From Pseudomonadota bacterium (lineage in GTDB: Bacteria; Desulfobacterota; Desulfobulbia; Desulfobulbales; Desulfocapsaceae): DNA of 59,232 nucleotides. Below the pieces are notes generated by a model, which was not told the DNA's origin, did not search any database, and was given only the letters and a program-made list of their open reading frames with translations. Both the position numbers and the translations under genes were made by a program. Shown here in pieces: positions 45,304-53,751 of the stretch (positions are counted from its first letter, which is position 1; the number at the start of each line of letters is the position of its first letter). Location of the stretch: positions 1-59,232 of the forward strand of contig JAHJNL010000032.1 of assembly GCA_018820855.1 (NCBI GenBank), in the 5' to 3' direction.

Positions 45304-47091
45304 TTATCTGCTCGGTTTTCCTACTGCTTTATTGCGATCATACTTTTTGGGAGCATGACAACCGACCAGACAACCACCACCATTCTTGTCCGGTGTAAAT
45401 TCAACAGGATAAGACCATCGACCAAAAGGAACTTCATAGCGGATATGCTTGGCCTGATTACTGGCATGAGGACTATGACAGGCTATACAACTTCGTCCTT
45501 TTTTCATGTTGACATGGAAAAAATGAAGATTGTAATCTTTATCCCGAAAGTTGGTCAATTTGTCAGTGTTCCTGGTCTTGGCCACGTCCTTGTTATGACA
45601 GCCAAAACACAGATCATACTCTTCCGGCTTGTATTCGTTATAAAAATCTTCTGGGAAATATCGTACCAGAAGACGGCTGAACGCAGACCCATGAACATTG
45701 TGACACTCAGCACAAGCCCCTGTTTTTACCGGACCATGCAGATTCTTACTGTGGGCGATTTCATCGGCCAGCTCTTCATGGCAGGTACCGCAAAGCTGGA
45801 TTCCTTTACCCTTGAGCAAAGAAGCAACTTCGGAACCATGAGGCACATGACAATCGACACACCGACCTTTGGCCACCGGTTCATGTTTGAAGACTGCCTT
45901 ATCTATGGCCTCATAAACATCCGGAGAGACCTCCCGGTGACAGCTCTCACAGAGTTTTTCAGAGGGTGCCACCAGCTGAAATTGAGTCTCGGAACTATGT
46001 GGGTCATGACAGTTGCCACAATTCTCGGCCACCGGCTCGTGGATCACTTTTCTACCCATCTGTTCCTTAACATTTTCATGACACTCGTAGCAAAGCTGTC
46101 CCTTTTCCAATGGAGCAATCAGCAGTTTACTGTTTGCTGAGGCATGCGGAAAATGACAGGCGATACAGTCGCCGGTTGCTACCGGGCCATGCTGATGTTT
46201 CTTGGTGAAAATCTCCTGCTCATGACAATTAAAACAGAGACTGCTTACCTGCTTACCATCGCCACGCAACTGAAAGCGCATGGGGGATTGATGCGGGTCA
46301 TGGCAGTCAACACACCCGTCTTCTACCGGGGGATGGACTACAGCCTGATCGAATTCCTTACGTTTTGCCTCATGACACACGAGACAAAGCTCCTGGCCAG
46401 TACGCTCCATCTGCATCGGCTCAAAAGAACCATGCGGATTGTGGCAGGAGATACAGATTCCGGCACCCACCGGTCCATGGACATGGGCCGCATCTTTACC
46501 CATTTTGGAATGACATTCCCCGGTAGTACAGGTGCTGCGGGCAGGGGAAATACGTCCGAAATCGAACTTACCACGCCGGAAGCTGTGACATTCTTTACAG
46601 TCAAGTGCACTTGGTTTACTATGAACATAAAAATATTTATATCCGTCCGGGGCCTTCTGACCTTTTTTCAGAGCCTTTTTGGGCGTAAAATAGACCTTAA
46701 TCTGCTTGGTCAACCCGGCAGCCGAGACGGTAAATTGGTTTTTTCCCTCCTGAAAGGTGATAAATGAGCCAAAGGTCCCATCCTTGATCGGCACCACGGC
46801 ATTGGCGACCTTAATTCCGCTTCCGGAGATCTTGATACTATCAGCTTTGACCCCACTGATAAAACCGGAAAGAAAAACCGTCTGTTCCGTGACAAAAGCG
46901 CCATCCGGCGGGGCTACCACCGTCAACTTAGCTGCTCCAGCATCCTTGCTTTCTTTTACCGCAGCGCTACAGAGCATGGGGGCTGCCAAAAAGATCAACA
47001 GAACCAAGGCTGCCGACGACAGGCTCAAGGAACAATGATCACTTAACCAATTTCCGCCTTCCTTCATTTTCGATCCCCTCCCAATTAACAT
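45304..47091 (-). CDS. 16-haem-site c-type cytochrome with N-terminal Ig-like domain
   Basis: This protein has 595 residues from the ATG at 47091, chosen for its AAGGAGGA site (alternative ATG at 47067). The signal peptide ends near APMLCSA. An Ig/IPT-like domain follows (VVAPPDGAFVTEQTVFLSGF; GSFITFQEGKNQFTVSAAGL). Then 14 CXXCH motifs plus two atypical sites: CTTGECH (CX4CH) as second and CLVGCH (CX3CH) as last. Doubled-CXXCH modules are regular (CISCHNPHGSFEPM, CVDCHDPHQSPMRFQL, CAECHNVHGSAFSRLL). It is homologous in layout to the ten-haem protein on the other strand. No membrane anchor after the signal peptide, so probably periplasmic. Confidence 0.87.
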   Translation of the reverse strand: MLIGRGSKMKEGGNWLSDHCSLSLSSAALVLLIFLAAPMLCSAAVKESKDAGAAKLTVVAPPDGAFVTEQTVFLSGFISGVKADSIKISGSGIKVANAVVPIKDGTFGSFITFQEGKNQFTVSAAGLTKQIKVYFTPKKALKKGQKAPDGYKYFYVHSKPSALDCKECHSFRRGKFDFGRISPARSTCTTGECHSKMGKDAAHVHGPVGAGICISCHNPHGSFEPMQMERTGQELCLVCHEAKRKEFDQAVVHPPVEDGCVDCHDPHQSPMRFQLRGDGKQVSSLCFNCHEQEIFTKKHQHGPVATGDCIACHFPHASANSKLLIAPLEKGQLCYECHENVKEQMGRKVIHEPVAENCGNCHDPHSSETQFQLVAPSEKLCESCHREVSPDVYEAIDKAVFKHEPVAKGRCVDCHVPHGSEVASLLKGKGIQLCGTCHEELADEIAHSKNLHGPVKTGACAECHNVHGSAFSRLLVRYFPEDFYNEYKPEEYDLCFGCHNKDVAKTRNTDKLTNFRDKDYNLHFFHVNMKKGRSCIACHSPHASNQAKHIRYEVPFGRWSYPVEFTPDKNGGGCLVGCHAPKKYDRNKAVGKPSR

Positions 47092-47342
47092 GATTCCTCC
47101 TTCAATGTTCTTTTTGCTGTAAAGCACATTTCAGGGACTACACACAATCTGAGTCTCCCAATTCTTCCTCTTCCCATTTTCAACTATTCAGTTAAATGAA
47201 TACCTCATTTAACTAAAATTGAAAATACCACAGCGTAGAGTTAGAACAAGAAAAGAATGTTTTTTCAAGACGTTCCTGTGTAAATTCCAGCCAAAGATCT
47301 GGGAATATCTCCCAGAACAACAGCAAACCTGCACAGAAAGGC

Positions 47343-49562
47343 TCACTTTCCTACGGGACCTCTTTGTTTACTGTTGTGATAGTACTTGAATCTGAACAGG
47401 GCATCGAGTCCATGACAATCTATACACATCAGACTGTAGGTTTGCATGCGTAAGAAACTGTTAGTAGTTCGCCCTTCCAGATTTTCTCCTGTTCCCGGTC
47501 CGGCAACTTTTGGATCCCAACGATGTACGTCATGGCAGGAAGCACAGGAAATATCCCCCACAGTCACCTTCTTTCCACTTCTCCGCTGAAAAAGAGGAAA
47601 ATAGTTCGACTCGCCCTTAACGTTCCGCCCCACATTGGTAATCAACATTCCTTCGGGATGAGAATCCACACTGGGCACCTTCTTTGCGCCGATATTCTTC
47701 TTGTTATGGCAGGACTTGCACATCTTATCCATTACCCCATTCCCTTTTCCCAGCTCACGGGCCCAGAGACGCACCTTGTTTTTTCCGTTATGGACAAGAT
47801 GACAGGCCCCGCAGGCCCCTGACTGCGCGGGGGTCTGTCCCAGAAAATTTTTGGAATCCGGAGCGAGGATGGTCATATCATGATCTGTCATTGCCACATA
47901 GGACTGATCAACATGACAATTAGCACAGAGGAGAGGAGCCGAGGCACTTTTTAAACGAAGGAAACTATTATGCCCATCTCCCTCCTTGCCAGCAGAGTTG
48001 ACAACCGCCTCTTTTGCCGGATCCCACTGATGGGGATTATGACAGGTGAGACAGGTCACCACACCTGCCTCATTCTTTTGGCCTTTTTTGTCATAAAGAG
48101 GCAGGGTTGTTGTTATTCCCCTCCTGTTGGGATCGATATTCACAGGATGAGACCGCTTGCCGAGAACCTTGGTTCCGGCTGTTCCGTCTGTATTATGACA
48201 GGCAAGACAAACTGCCTCTGCCGGCTGTCGAGACCTGTTTTTACTGTCAATGGCCCACAGCTTTTTGTTGTCCGCCATGTGGATCAAATGGCAGACTCCG
48301 CAGGTTCCGGACTCAAGCGGGCTCTGCCCCTGGCTGTTCATCGACTTGGAACCGGCCGCCAAAAGATCATGGTCGGTCAACTCCACCCGGCTCTCGGCGG
48401 AATGACACTGTCTGCACAGTTCCGGCGAAGGTTTGTTGGTAAGGCGGAGAAACTTGTCTCCGGCTGCAAGCTCTCCTCCGGGCTGCACCTTTCTGCCCTT
48501 GTGGGGATCATGACAGGTGGGACAGGAGAGGATTCCCTGGTCCAGAGCAACTCGCCTGCCCTCAACACTGAACACCGGCAGTTGCGGATCCATCCCCTTA
48601 TCCATCATCGAGACATTATAGGGATGGGAATAATCCGAGAGTATTTTCTTCTTGGCAAGGCCTCCTTTTTGATGGCAACTTACACAGAGGTCCATAGCCT
48701 TGTAACCAGTCGATTTTTCTGGCATCTTTCTGGCCCACAACATCACCTCACTGGCCCCGTGTACAAGATGACAGACACCGCAGATTCCCGATTGGGCCGC
48801 AGTCTTTCCTTTTAGATTAGTGGCTTCAGGAGAACTAATACGCAGATCATGAACCGTATCCACCAATGCCGCCTTGTCGCTGTGACAGTCAAGACAGAGT
48901 TGCCCCCCGCCCTGAGCACTATCAATCAAAAACTTATCATTGGGAGCGCCATGCACCCTGTGACAACTCTCACAGATAACCTGATTTTCCCTGTTCCCGT
49001 CAACGGCTCCCAATTTTCGCAACTCGGGAGAAAATTTAATCTTCGTTGAATCGATGGGGTGATTCCCCTTGTCCGGTCCGCCGTCTTTATCTTTATGACA
49101 CTGCCGGCACATACCGGAATCATCATTAGAGGTACGGACAAAGATGGTCTTATCCATCCCCATTTCGCTTGGCACCCCATGGGCGGTATGACAGGTCGAG
49201 CACTGCATGAAACCGTTTTCGTCCAGAGGAAAAATCTCTGGGATTTCCATGCCGGCAGGAGGCGGTTTGTTAATGGGATGATGCTGATCGTTGTAGACCC
49301 GGGCCCGAGAATCAGCCACACTGCCATCATGACAGGAATGACAAATCTCAGCCTTGGCGACCACTTTATCGGCCTGATAGGGAACCAGCTCCGACCCTCT
49401 GCCATAGAGAAAGAAGGTGTCTATCCACCGATAATGACAGAGGGCACATTCCTTGGCAGAACTCGGATTACTGGGGGCCGCGACTTCGGCCAAGCCAACA
49501 TGAGGAGACAACAGAACAAGGACAAGGAAAACAGAAGAGACAAGGTAATAAAGCTGCTTCAT
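47343..49562 (-). CDS. 18-haem c-type cytochrome with three tandem four-haem modules
   Basis: This 739-residue exported protein has a signal peptide ending HVGLA and eighteen CXXCH motifs, CALCH first and CIDCH last. From the seventh haem on, a four-haem unit of about 150 residues repeats three times: CGxCHLxH followed by LWA, then a CxxCH before SHP, then a CxxCH before PH or VH and a free spacer, then a CxxCH before TDHD or the end. For example CGVCHLVH, CGVCHLIH and CGACHLVH open the three units. The first six haems are a variant four plus two. It lies 27 bases after the NHL gene on the same strand. Probably a large periplasmic or surface electron carrier. Confidence 0.87.
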   Translation of the reverse strand: MKQLYYLVSSVFLVLVLLSPHVGLAEVAAPSNPSSAKECALCHYRWIDTFFLYGRGSELVPYQADKVVAKAEICHSCHDGSVADSRARVYNDQHHPINKPPPAGMEIPEIFPLDENGFMQCSTCHTAHGVPSEMGMDKTIFVRTSNDDSGMCRQCHKDKDGGPDKGNHPIDSTKIKFSPELRKLGAVDGNRENQVICESCHRVHGAPNDKFLIDSAQGGGQLCLDCHSDKAALVDTVHDLRISSPEATNLKGKTAAQSGICGVCHLVHGASEVMLWARKMPEKSTGYKAMDLCVSCHQKGGLAKKKILSDYSHPYNVSMMDKGMDPQLPVFSVEGRRVALDQGILSCPTCHDPHKGRKVQPGGELAAGDKFLRLTNKPSPELCRQCHSAESRVELTDHDLLAAGSKSMNSQGQSPLESGTCGVCHLIHMADNKKLWAIDSKNRSRQPAEAVCLACHNTDGTAGTKVLGKRSHPVNIDPNRRGITTTLPLYDKKGQKNEAGVVTCLTCHNPHQWDPAKEAVVNSAGKEGDGHNSFLRLKSASAPLLCANCHVDQSYVAMTDHDMTILAPDSKNFLGQTPAQSGACGACHLVHNGKNKVRLWARELGKGNGVMDKMCKSCHNKKNIGAKKVPSVDSHPEGMLITNVGRNVKGESNYFPLFQRRSGKKVTVGDISCASCHDVHRWDPKVAGPGTGENLEGRTTNSFLRMQTYSLMCIDCHGLDALFRFKYYHNSKQRGPVGK

Positions 49563-49589
49563 ACAATCAAACCTGAAAGACTGATGGAA

Positions 49590-50561
49590 TTATCTGTTGA
49601 TCTGGAAGACACTGACACGTTCTGCAAACATCTGGACAACATAGAGACGATCCTTTTTGTCTATAAAAAGGCCTACCGGGGAATTATACCTCCACAGCTC
49701 ATCTTTTTTACTGTCTCCGATCACGGAATGAAAAACCCCTTCATCAAAGACCTGGACAACCCCCATATAGGAATCACTCACATAGACCCTTCCTTTCGAA
49801 TCGACAGCTACTCCTTTGGGCCTGAAAAACTGCCCCTTTTCCACACCCCAGTCCCCAATAAACCGGACAAACTTCCCATCGCGGGTCATTTCCTGGACCC
49901 GGGTATTGATCACATCAACAATATAGAGATACTTATCTCTATCCATCGAGATCAGAAAAGGATAGCGAAACTCCATCCGCGCAATACCTGCATTACCGAT
50001 GACCTCAAGCAGCTTGAGTGTTTTCAGATCATATTTATAGATACAGTGATTGTCGTTATCGACAACAAAGACCTCAGTCCCTTCACTATCTACGGCAACA
50101 TCAGTTGGATCAGGCACCTTCCCACTCGTGGATTCAACCTTGATTTCATTAAGAAAACGCCCTTTGATCGAAAATATCTGCACCCTCTGATTGCCGCTGT
50201 CGGCGACATAAAGCCTGCCTGCACCATCAATGTCCATACCCAGGGGATAGTTAAACTGACCAGGTCCGCTGCCGGCCTCACCGAAGGAAAAAAGAAATTT
50301 ACCTTTCGAATCAAAGACCTTTATACACTGGTTGACTCCGTCCACCACATAAATGAAGCCATCAGCCCCCACGGCAACATCACTGGGCTGAGAAAAGTTA
50401 TGCTGAATATCAAAAAGATGCGTGACCGGGGTCAAATTAATGGAATAGACCGGATCGGCCATCATCAGAAATACAAAAAGGAGGATGAGTCCGTTACGGA
50501 CAAGTCCTCCTTTTTTCTTGCCTTTGGCAAACAAATAATTCCTGCCAACCATTCTTTTCAT
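49590..50561 (-). CDS. Exported NHL-repeat beta-propeller protein
   Basis: This 323-residue protein has an N-terminal basic region and a hydrophobic segment (about 21-40, ending MADPVYS), then six clear NHL blades: PSDVAVGADGFIYVVDGVNQ, PLGMDIDGAGRLYVADSGNQ, PTDVAVDSEGTEVFVVDNDN, PFLISMDRDKYLYIVDVINT, PKGVAVDSKGRVYVSDSYMG, PVGLFIDKKDRLYVVQMFAE. This is the most regular propeller of the locus. GAGG precedes the ATG. It lies between the inner-membrane cytochrome module and the 18-haem cytochrome, separated from the former by a hairpin. Likely a scaffold for the neighbouring cytochromes. Confidence 0.87.
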   Translation of the reverse strand: MKRMVGRNYLFAKGKKKGGLVRNGLILLFVFLMMADPVYSINLTPVTHLFDIQHNFSQPSDVAVGADGFIYVVDGVNQCIKVFDSKGKFLFSFGEAGSGPGQFNYPLGMDIDGAGRLYVADSGNQRVQIFSIKGRFLNEIKVESTSGKVPDPTDVAVDSEGTEVFVVDNDNHCIYKYDLKTLKLLEVIGNAGIARMEFRYPFLISMDRDKYLYIVDVINTRVQEMTRDGKFVRFIGDWGVEKGQFFRPKGVAVDSKGRVYVSDSYMGVVQVFDEGVFHSVIGDSKKDELWRYNSPVGLFIDKKDRLYVVQMFAERVSVFQINR

Positions 50562-50584
50562 ACAACCTCAACTCAATCAATAGA

Positions 50585-50618
50585 CTGGAAGCGGCCTCAT
50601 GAGAAGAGCCGCTTCCAG
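50585..50618. promoter_or_regulatory. Intercistronic 11-bp hairpin
   Basis: CTGGAAGCGGC (50585-50595) pairs perfectly with GCCGCTTCCAG (50608-50618) around a 12-base loop. It lies between the membrane-anchored three-haem gene and the NHL gene, both on the minus strand. No T-run follows on that strand, so I read it as an mRNA processing or stability element rather than a full terminator. Confidence 0.55.
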
Positions 50619-50633
50619 AGAATAGCCCGCGAT

Positions 50634-51584
50634 TTATCCTTCGGCCCTGTCAACAGGTGGAAGGTTTTCATCCTCGGGAACAGACGGGGCCGGTTCGACC
50701 GGAAGTAACGGTTCTACCGGGTCAACAGGATGGCTTACACCGGGATTGAGCATCTTTGGCATATAGAATTTTGTGTAATTCTTGATCATGCCAACGACCT
50801 CGGTGCTGGTAATGGAATCTACTCGCCTTTTGGGATATCCAAGATCAGCGAGCGGCAGGAGAGGATTCTCGCTGGAATGGCACTCCTCGCATATCACTGG
50901 TTTTTTGCTGACGACATTATGGATTATACTCTTGGACTTTGATTTCTGGCCTTCAGTTAACTCCTTTTCATTCAGGCGGTATTGCTCGACAAAATCGATC
51001 TTTGCCTGAGTGTCGATCCTTACCAGGGAGCCATTCTCCATGATAAAGGGGATAATCTTAGCCTTGTAGGTACCAGGGGGCGCATCGTTCACTGGGCTTG
51101 GGATAATCTCGCCGGTCTCCCGACTATACCACTGGTAAACCCCGGTAGCCATCTCTCCTTCCGGACGGGCGTGACATGTCTGACAGCCGATGAAAAAGGC
51201 GTGCATGTTCAAAAATGCCCGCAAGTCCTTAGTTACAGAATCGTGGGGCATATCCCCATGACAGGAACTGCAGTAGGAGTGTCTGTCCGGTCCGACATCA
51301 TAACCAATATGATGGAAATGCCCCTTGATATACTGCTGTTCAAGGACCCGGTAACCGAGATAGTGCTTGGTCCGCTTCTCACTTTTCAGAATCACCTGCT
51401 CAAAAGATTTATCATCCTTTTTCTTCTGGGCCAGAGATTCTTCAGTATGCTCCGTATTGGCGGCATTCCGTTCATGATACTCATGAATGATATGAGCAAA
51501 GGTAAGATTCCAGATTATTACCCCGAAATAGACAACCAAGGCCATAAAGGCCAGGATGTAGAGTTTTGTTAACAACTTTTTCAT
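50634..51584 (-). CDS. Membrane-anchored three-haem c-type cytochrome
   Basis: This 316-residue protein has an uncleaved-looking N-terminal helix (about residues 7-28, AFMALVVYFGVIIWN) that anchors it in the inner membrane with the rest in the periplasm. Three CXXCH motifs: CSSCH, CQTCH and CEECH, with additional histidines (HFHHIGYD, MPHDS, NMHAFF) for ligation. The C-terminal 40 residues are Pro/Glu-rich and disordered. Its start overlaps the cytochrome b stop by four bases (ATGA), so the two are translationally coupled. It is loosely NapC/NirT-like in layout but not clearly in sequence. Likely takes electrons from the cytochrome b. Confidence 0.82.
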   Translation of the reverse strand: MKKLLTKLYILAFMALVVYFGVIIWNLTFAHIIHEYHERNAANTEHTEESLAQKKKDDKSFEQVILKSEKRTKHYLGYRVLEQQYIKGHFHHIGYDVGPDRHSYCSSCHGDMPHDSVTKDLRAFLNMHAFFIGCQTCHARPEGEMATGVYQWYSRETGEIIPSPVNDAPPGTYKAKIIPFIMENGSLVRIDTQAKIDFVEQYRLNEKELTEGQKSKSKSIIHNVVSKKPVICEECHSSENPLLPLADLGYPKRRVDSITSTEVVGMIKNYTKFYMPKMLNPGVSHPVDPVEPLLPVEPAPSVPEDENLPPVDRAEG

Positions 51585-52498
51585 ACTGCTGCCCCTCCTT
51601 CCTTTACTAAATGCTCTGACGACTGGGTTCCACTTGGACTTTCCGGAGGAGATTGCCCGGGACCACCCTTCGGAGCATGTTTAGAACAACTCGGGGCATG
51701 GCCTCCGCCATGGGGCGGCAGGATCTCTTTTTCATACCCTTCTGCCTTCATGACCTTTACATAATGCTCATAATGTTCCTCACACATCAGTTCCTCACTC
51801 AGGTAACCTGTCAGGAAGACGGTACCCATAGGAAAGACCGAGGTGGAAAAATGGACATTATACCAATGCCAGATAAAGAGAAACAGACCCGCCAAAAGGG
51901 CTTCGTCGCTGTGGGCAATCAGACAGAAATTGATAAATTCTCCCGGGATGACCTGGGTAAAGAACTCCTTGTTCCAGATAATTAACCCAGAAGCACCGAT
52001 AATAAACATACCCCAGAAGGGTGCCCAGTAGTCGAACTTCTCCTTCCAGGTGTACTCATCACCATCGGGACGGACGTTGGTATAGTAAAAGAGGTATTTC
52101 ATCAAGTCAATGACATCTCTCAGGTCCTTGAGATTGGGCACCATAGGCAGCTTAAGTACCCTCATGGCAAACTTCCCCTTGGTAAAAGTCCCCTCCCTTT
52201 TCATGGGCAGATAGTGATCATTATAAATCACCTTGAAGATCCAAAAAATGTGATAGGAAAAAAGAAGGAGCATAATGGCCCCGGTTATCTTATGGACTGT
52301 GGGAGCCATGGTGATGCCACCAAACAATGCATAAAGATAGGGCGACCAGAAGGCGTCACTGAATTTAAGCGGCATACCGCTTAAGACCAGGATCACGACC
52401 GTGGCGGCCAGGATAATATGCTGGATTCTCAGATCCAGATCAAATCTGAAAAAGTATTTTTCGCCGTTTATAATTTTAATCCGAGGATACTTGGCCAT
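51581..52498 (-). CDS. Di-haem cytochrome b subunit (b561/FdnI-like), probable quinol oxidase of a Cbc-type complex
   Basis: This 305-residue inner-membrane protein has four main helices. Histidines placed for two b haems are His27 (LRIQHIILAATVV), His69 (APTVHKITG), His83 (LLFSYHIFW) and those in FIWHWYNVHFS near residues 210-216. The C-terminal 45 residues (PPHGGGHAPSCSKHAPKGG) are Gly/Pro/His-rich with one cysteine and no haem motif. Genes on both sides encode membrane-anchored c-type cytochromes, spaced 5 bases upstream and overlapping 4 bases downstream. Geobacter Cbc complexes have the same cytochrome b plus multihaem c composition. Inferred role: menaquinol oxidation and electron delivery to periplasmic cytochromes. 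Confidence 0.82.
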   Translation of the reverse strand: MAKYPRIKIINGEKYFFRFDLDLRIQHIILAATVVILVLSGMPLKFSDAFWSPYLYALFGGITMAPTVHKITGAIMLLLFSYHIFWIFKVIYNDHYLPMKREGTFTKGKFAMRVLKLPMVPNLKDLRDVIDLMKYLFYYTNVRPDGDEYTWKEKFDYWAPFWGMFIIGASGLIIWNKEFFTQVIPGEFINFCLIAHSDEALLAGLFLFIWHWYNVHFSTSVFPMGTVFLTGYLSEELMCEEHYEHYVKVMKAEGYEKEILPPHGGGHAPSCSKHAPKGGPGQSPPESPSGTQSSEHLVKEGGAAV

Positions 52499-52503
52499 GA
52501 TTT

Positions 52504-53556
52504 CTATTTCCTCCTTTTGAAGCTGGCATTCGGAAACAAGCGCCGTAGTAGATCAAGGAACAAAATAGCCATCAGCGGTAGCAAAGTTCCTCCGGTAAGG
52601 ACGTAAAAGAACGAGGTAAACCAGTAAACAAACGGGCTTTTTTCCTTATCGAACACAGGATGCACCTGATAATTAGCAAACTGAACAGAGGCATTGGGAT
52701 GGCAATCAACCGAGTTGCAGATTGCTCCTCTGTTATTCGGATGAGTGGAGGATCTGGGATCATCATTCCCATACATCTGATGCACAGATTTCCCCTTCAC
52801 TACATGACAGTCAAGACAGTCAGGAATCGATTCATCAAGCAGATTGGCGGCCTTGCCGTGAAAAGTCTCCTGATAAGATGAACCGGCCATGATAGTCAAT
52901 CCGTGGCGCTTCACCATCTCTTTATCATCATGACATTTTCCACAGGCCTCAGCGACATTAAGAGGACTACGGCTCTTGTGCAGACGAGTGGTAATATGAT
53001 TATAAAACCTGAAGATAAAATCTTCCTTCTCGTGACAGACCCGGCATCTTCCCATGGCATCATCGGCAATACCGGGACGCACTTTTTTGACAAAGGCAAG
53101 GGGTCTGAAGAGAGGATTGTCATGGCAATCCTTACAGGTCGGCATATCTTCGTTGTATTTCTTGAGTTTTCCTTCTTTATCAACCTTGCTGTGGACAGAT
53201 TCATCCATGAAGGTTTTTACGGATTTGTGTGAGAATTTCTGCTCACTGGTAGGCTCGATAATATGGCAGACCGCCAGACAATCGACCGGCTTGGCTGGTT
53301 CATGTGGAATTTTGGTGATGTCGGCATGACACCCCTCACACTTAACCTTAGAATGAACACTTTTATTAAAAATTTCCTCATTGACGAACATCAATTTCAT
53401 ATTGCCGCTTTGATCAATCCGACTCAGGCCTGGATACTTGTGACACAACAAACAGTTACCCATGTCTGCTGCCGACAACCATCCAGGCAGCAGACAAAGC
53501 GCAACAAGCAGAGCCCTGAAAGACCAGCGCGGTCCTGGAAACAAGTTCAACAACAT
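52504..53556 (-). CDS. Eight-haem-site c-type cytochrome with C-terminal membrane anchor
   Basis: This protein has 350 residues from the ATG at 53556, set by AAGGGGGGGG directly upstream; the frame extends 12 codons further. The signal peptide ends LPGWLSA. Six CXXCH motifs (CLLCH, CEGCH, CKDCH, CRVCH, CGKCH, CLDCH) plus atypical CLAVCH (CX3CH) as third and CNSVDCH (CX4CH) as last. A C-terminal helix (FVYWFTSFFYVLTGGTLLPL onward) followed by a basic tail anchors it to the inner membrane with the haems outside. It lies five bases before the cytochrome b gene. Likely electron exit subunit of the same complex. Confidence 0.85.
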   Translation of the reverse strand: MLLNLFPGPRWSFRALLVALCLLPGWLSAADMGNCLLCHKYPGLSRIDQSGNMKLMFVNEEIFNKSVHSKVKCEGCHADITKIPHEPAKPVDCLAVCHIIEPTSEQKFSHKSVKTFMDESVHSKVDKEGKLKKYNEDMPTCKDCHDNPLFRPLAFVKKVRPGIADDAMGRCRVCHEKEDFIFRFYNHITTRLHKSRSPLNVAEACGKCHDDKEMVKRHGLTIMAGSSYQETFHGKAANLLDESIPDCLDCHVVKGKSVHQMYGNDDPRSSTHPNNRGAICNSVDCHPNASVQFANYQVHPVFDKEKSPFVYWFTSFFYVLTGGTLLPLMAILFLDLLRRLFPNASFKRRK

Positions 53557-53751
53557 TCCCCCCCCCTTATACTTATTTAGATGTATGAACAACTCTAACT
53601 CTTTTGCCGGACAATCTTGGCATGGTCAGGGATAATTCTTCCCCTTATCCCTGTTCCTTGCCTCACTTTGCATCATCGCGCATCCTGTCTGGTAATGCAG
53701 CGAACGGCGCATCAAGATGGCCGGCATCTTTCTCTCTCCTCTCCTCTTCTG

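Noticed and set aside
47970-48815. 281-codon plus-strand open frame
   Set aside because: It is the antisense shadow of the 18-haem cytochrome. Antisense frames through the GGCAG/GTCAT-rich haem codons are long by composition.
49059-50708. 549-codon plus-strand open frame
   Set aside because: It runs antisense across the 18-haem and NHL genes, whose own frames have clear CXXCH and NHL repeats; its translation has no signal, domain or ribosome site.
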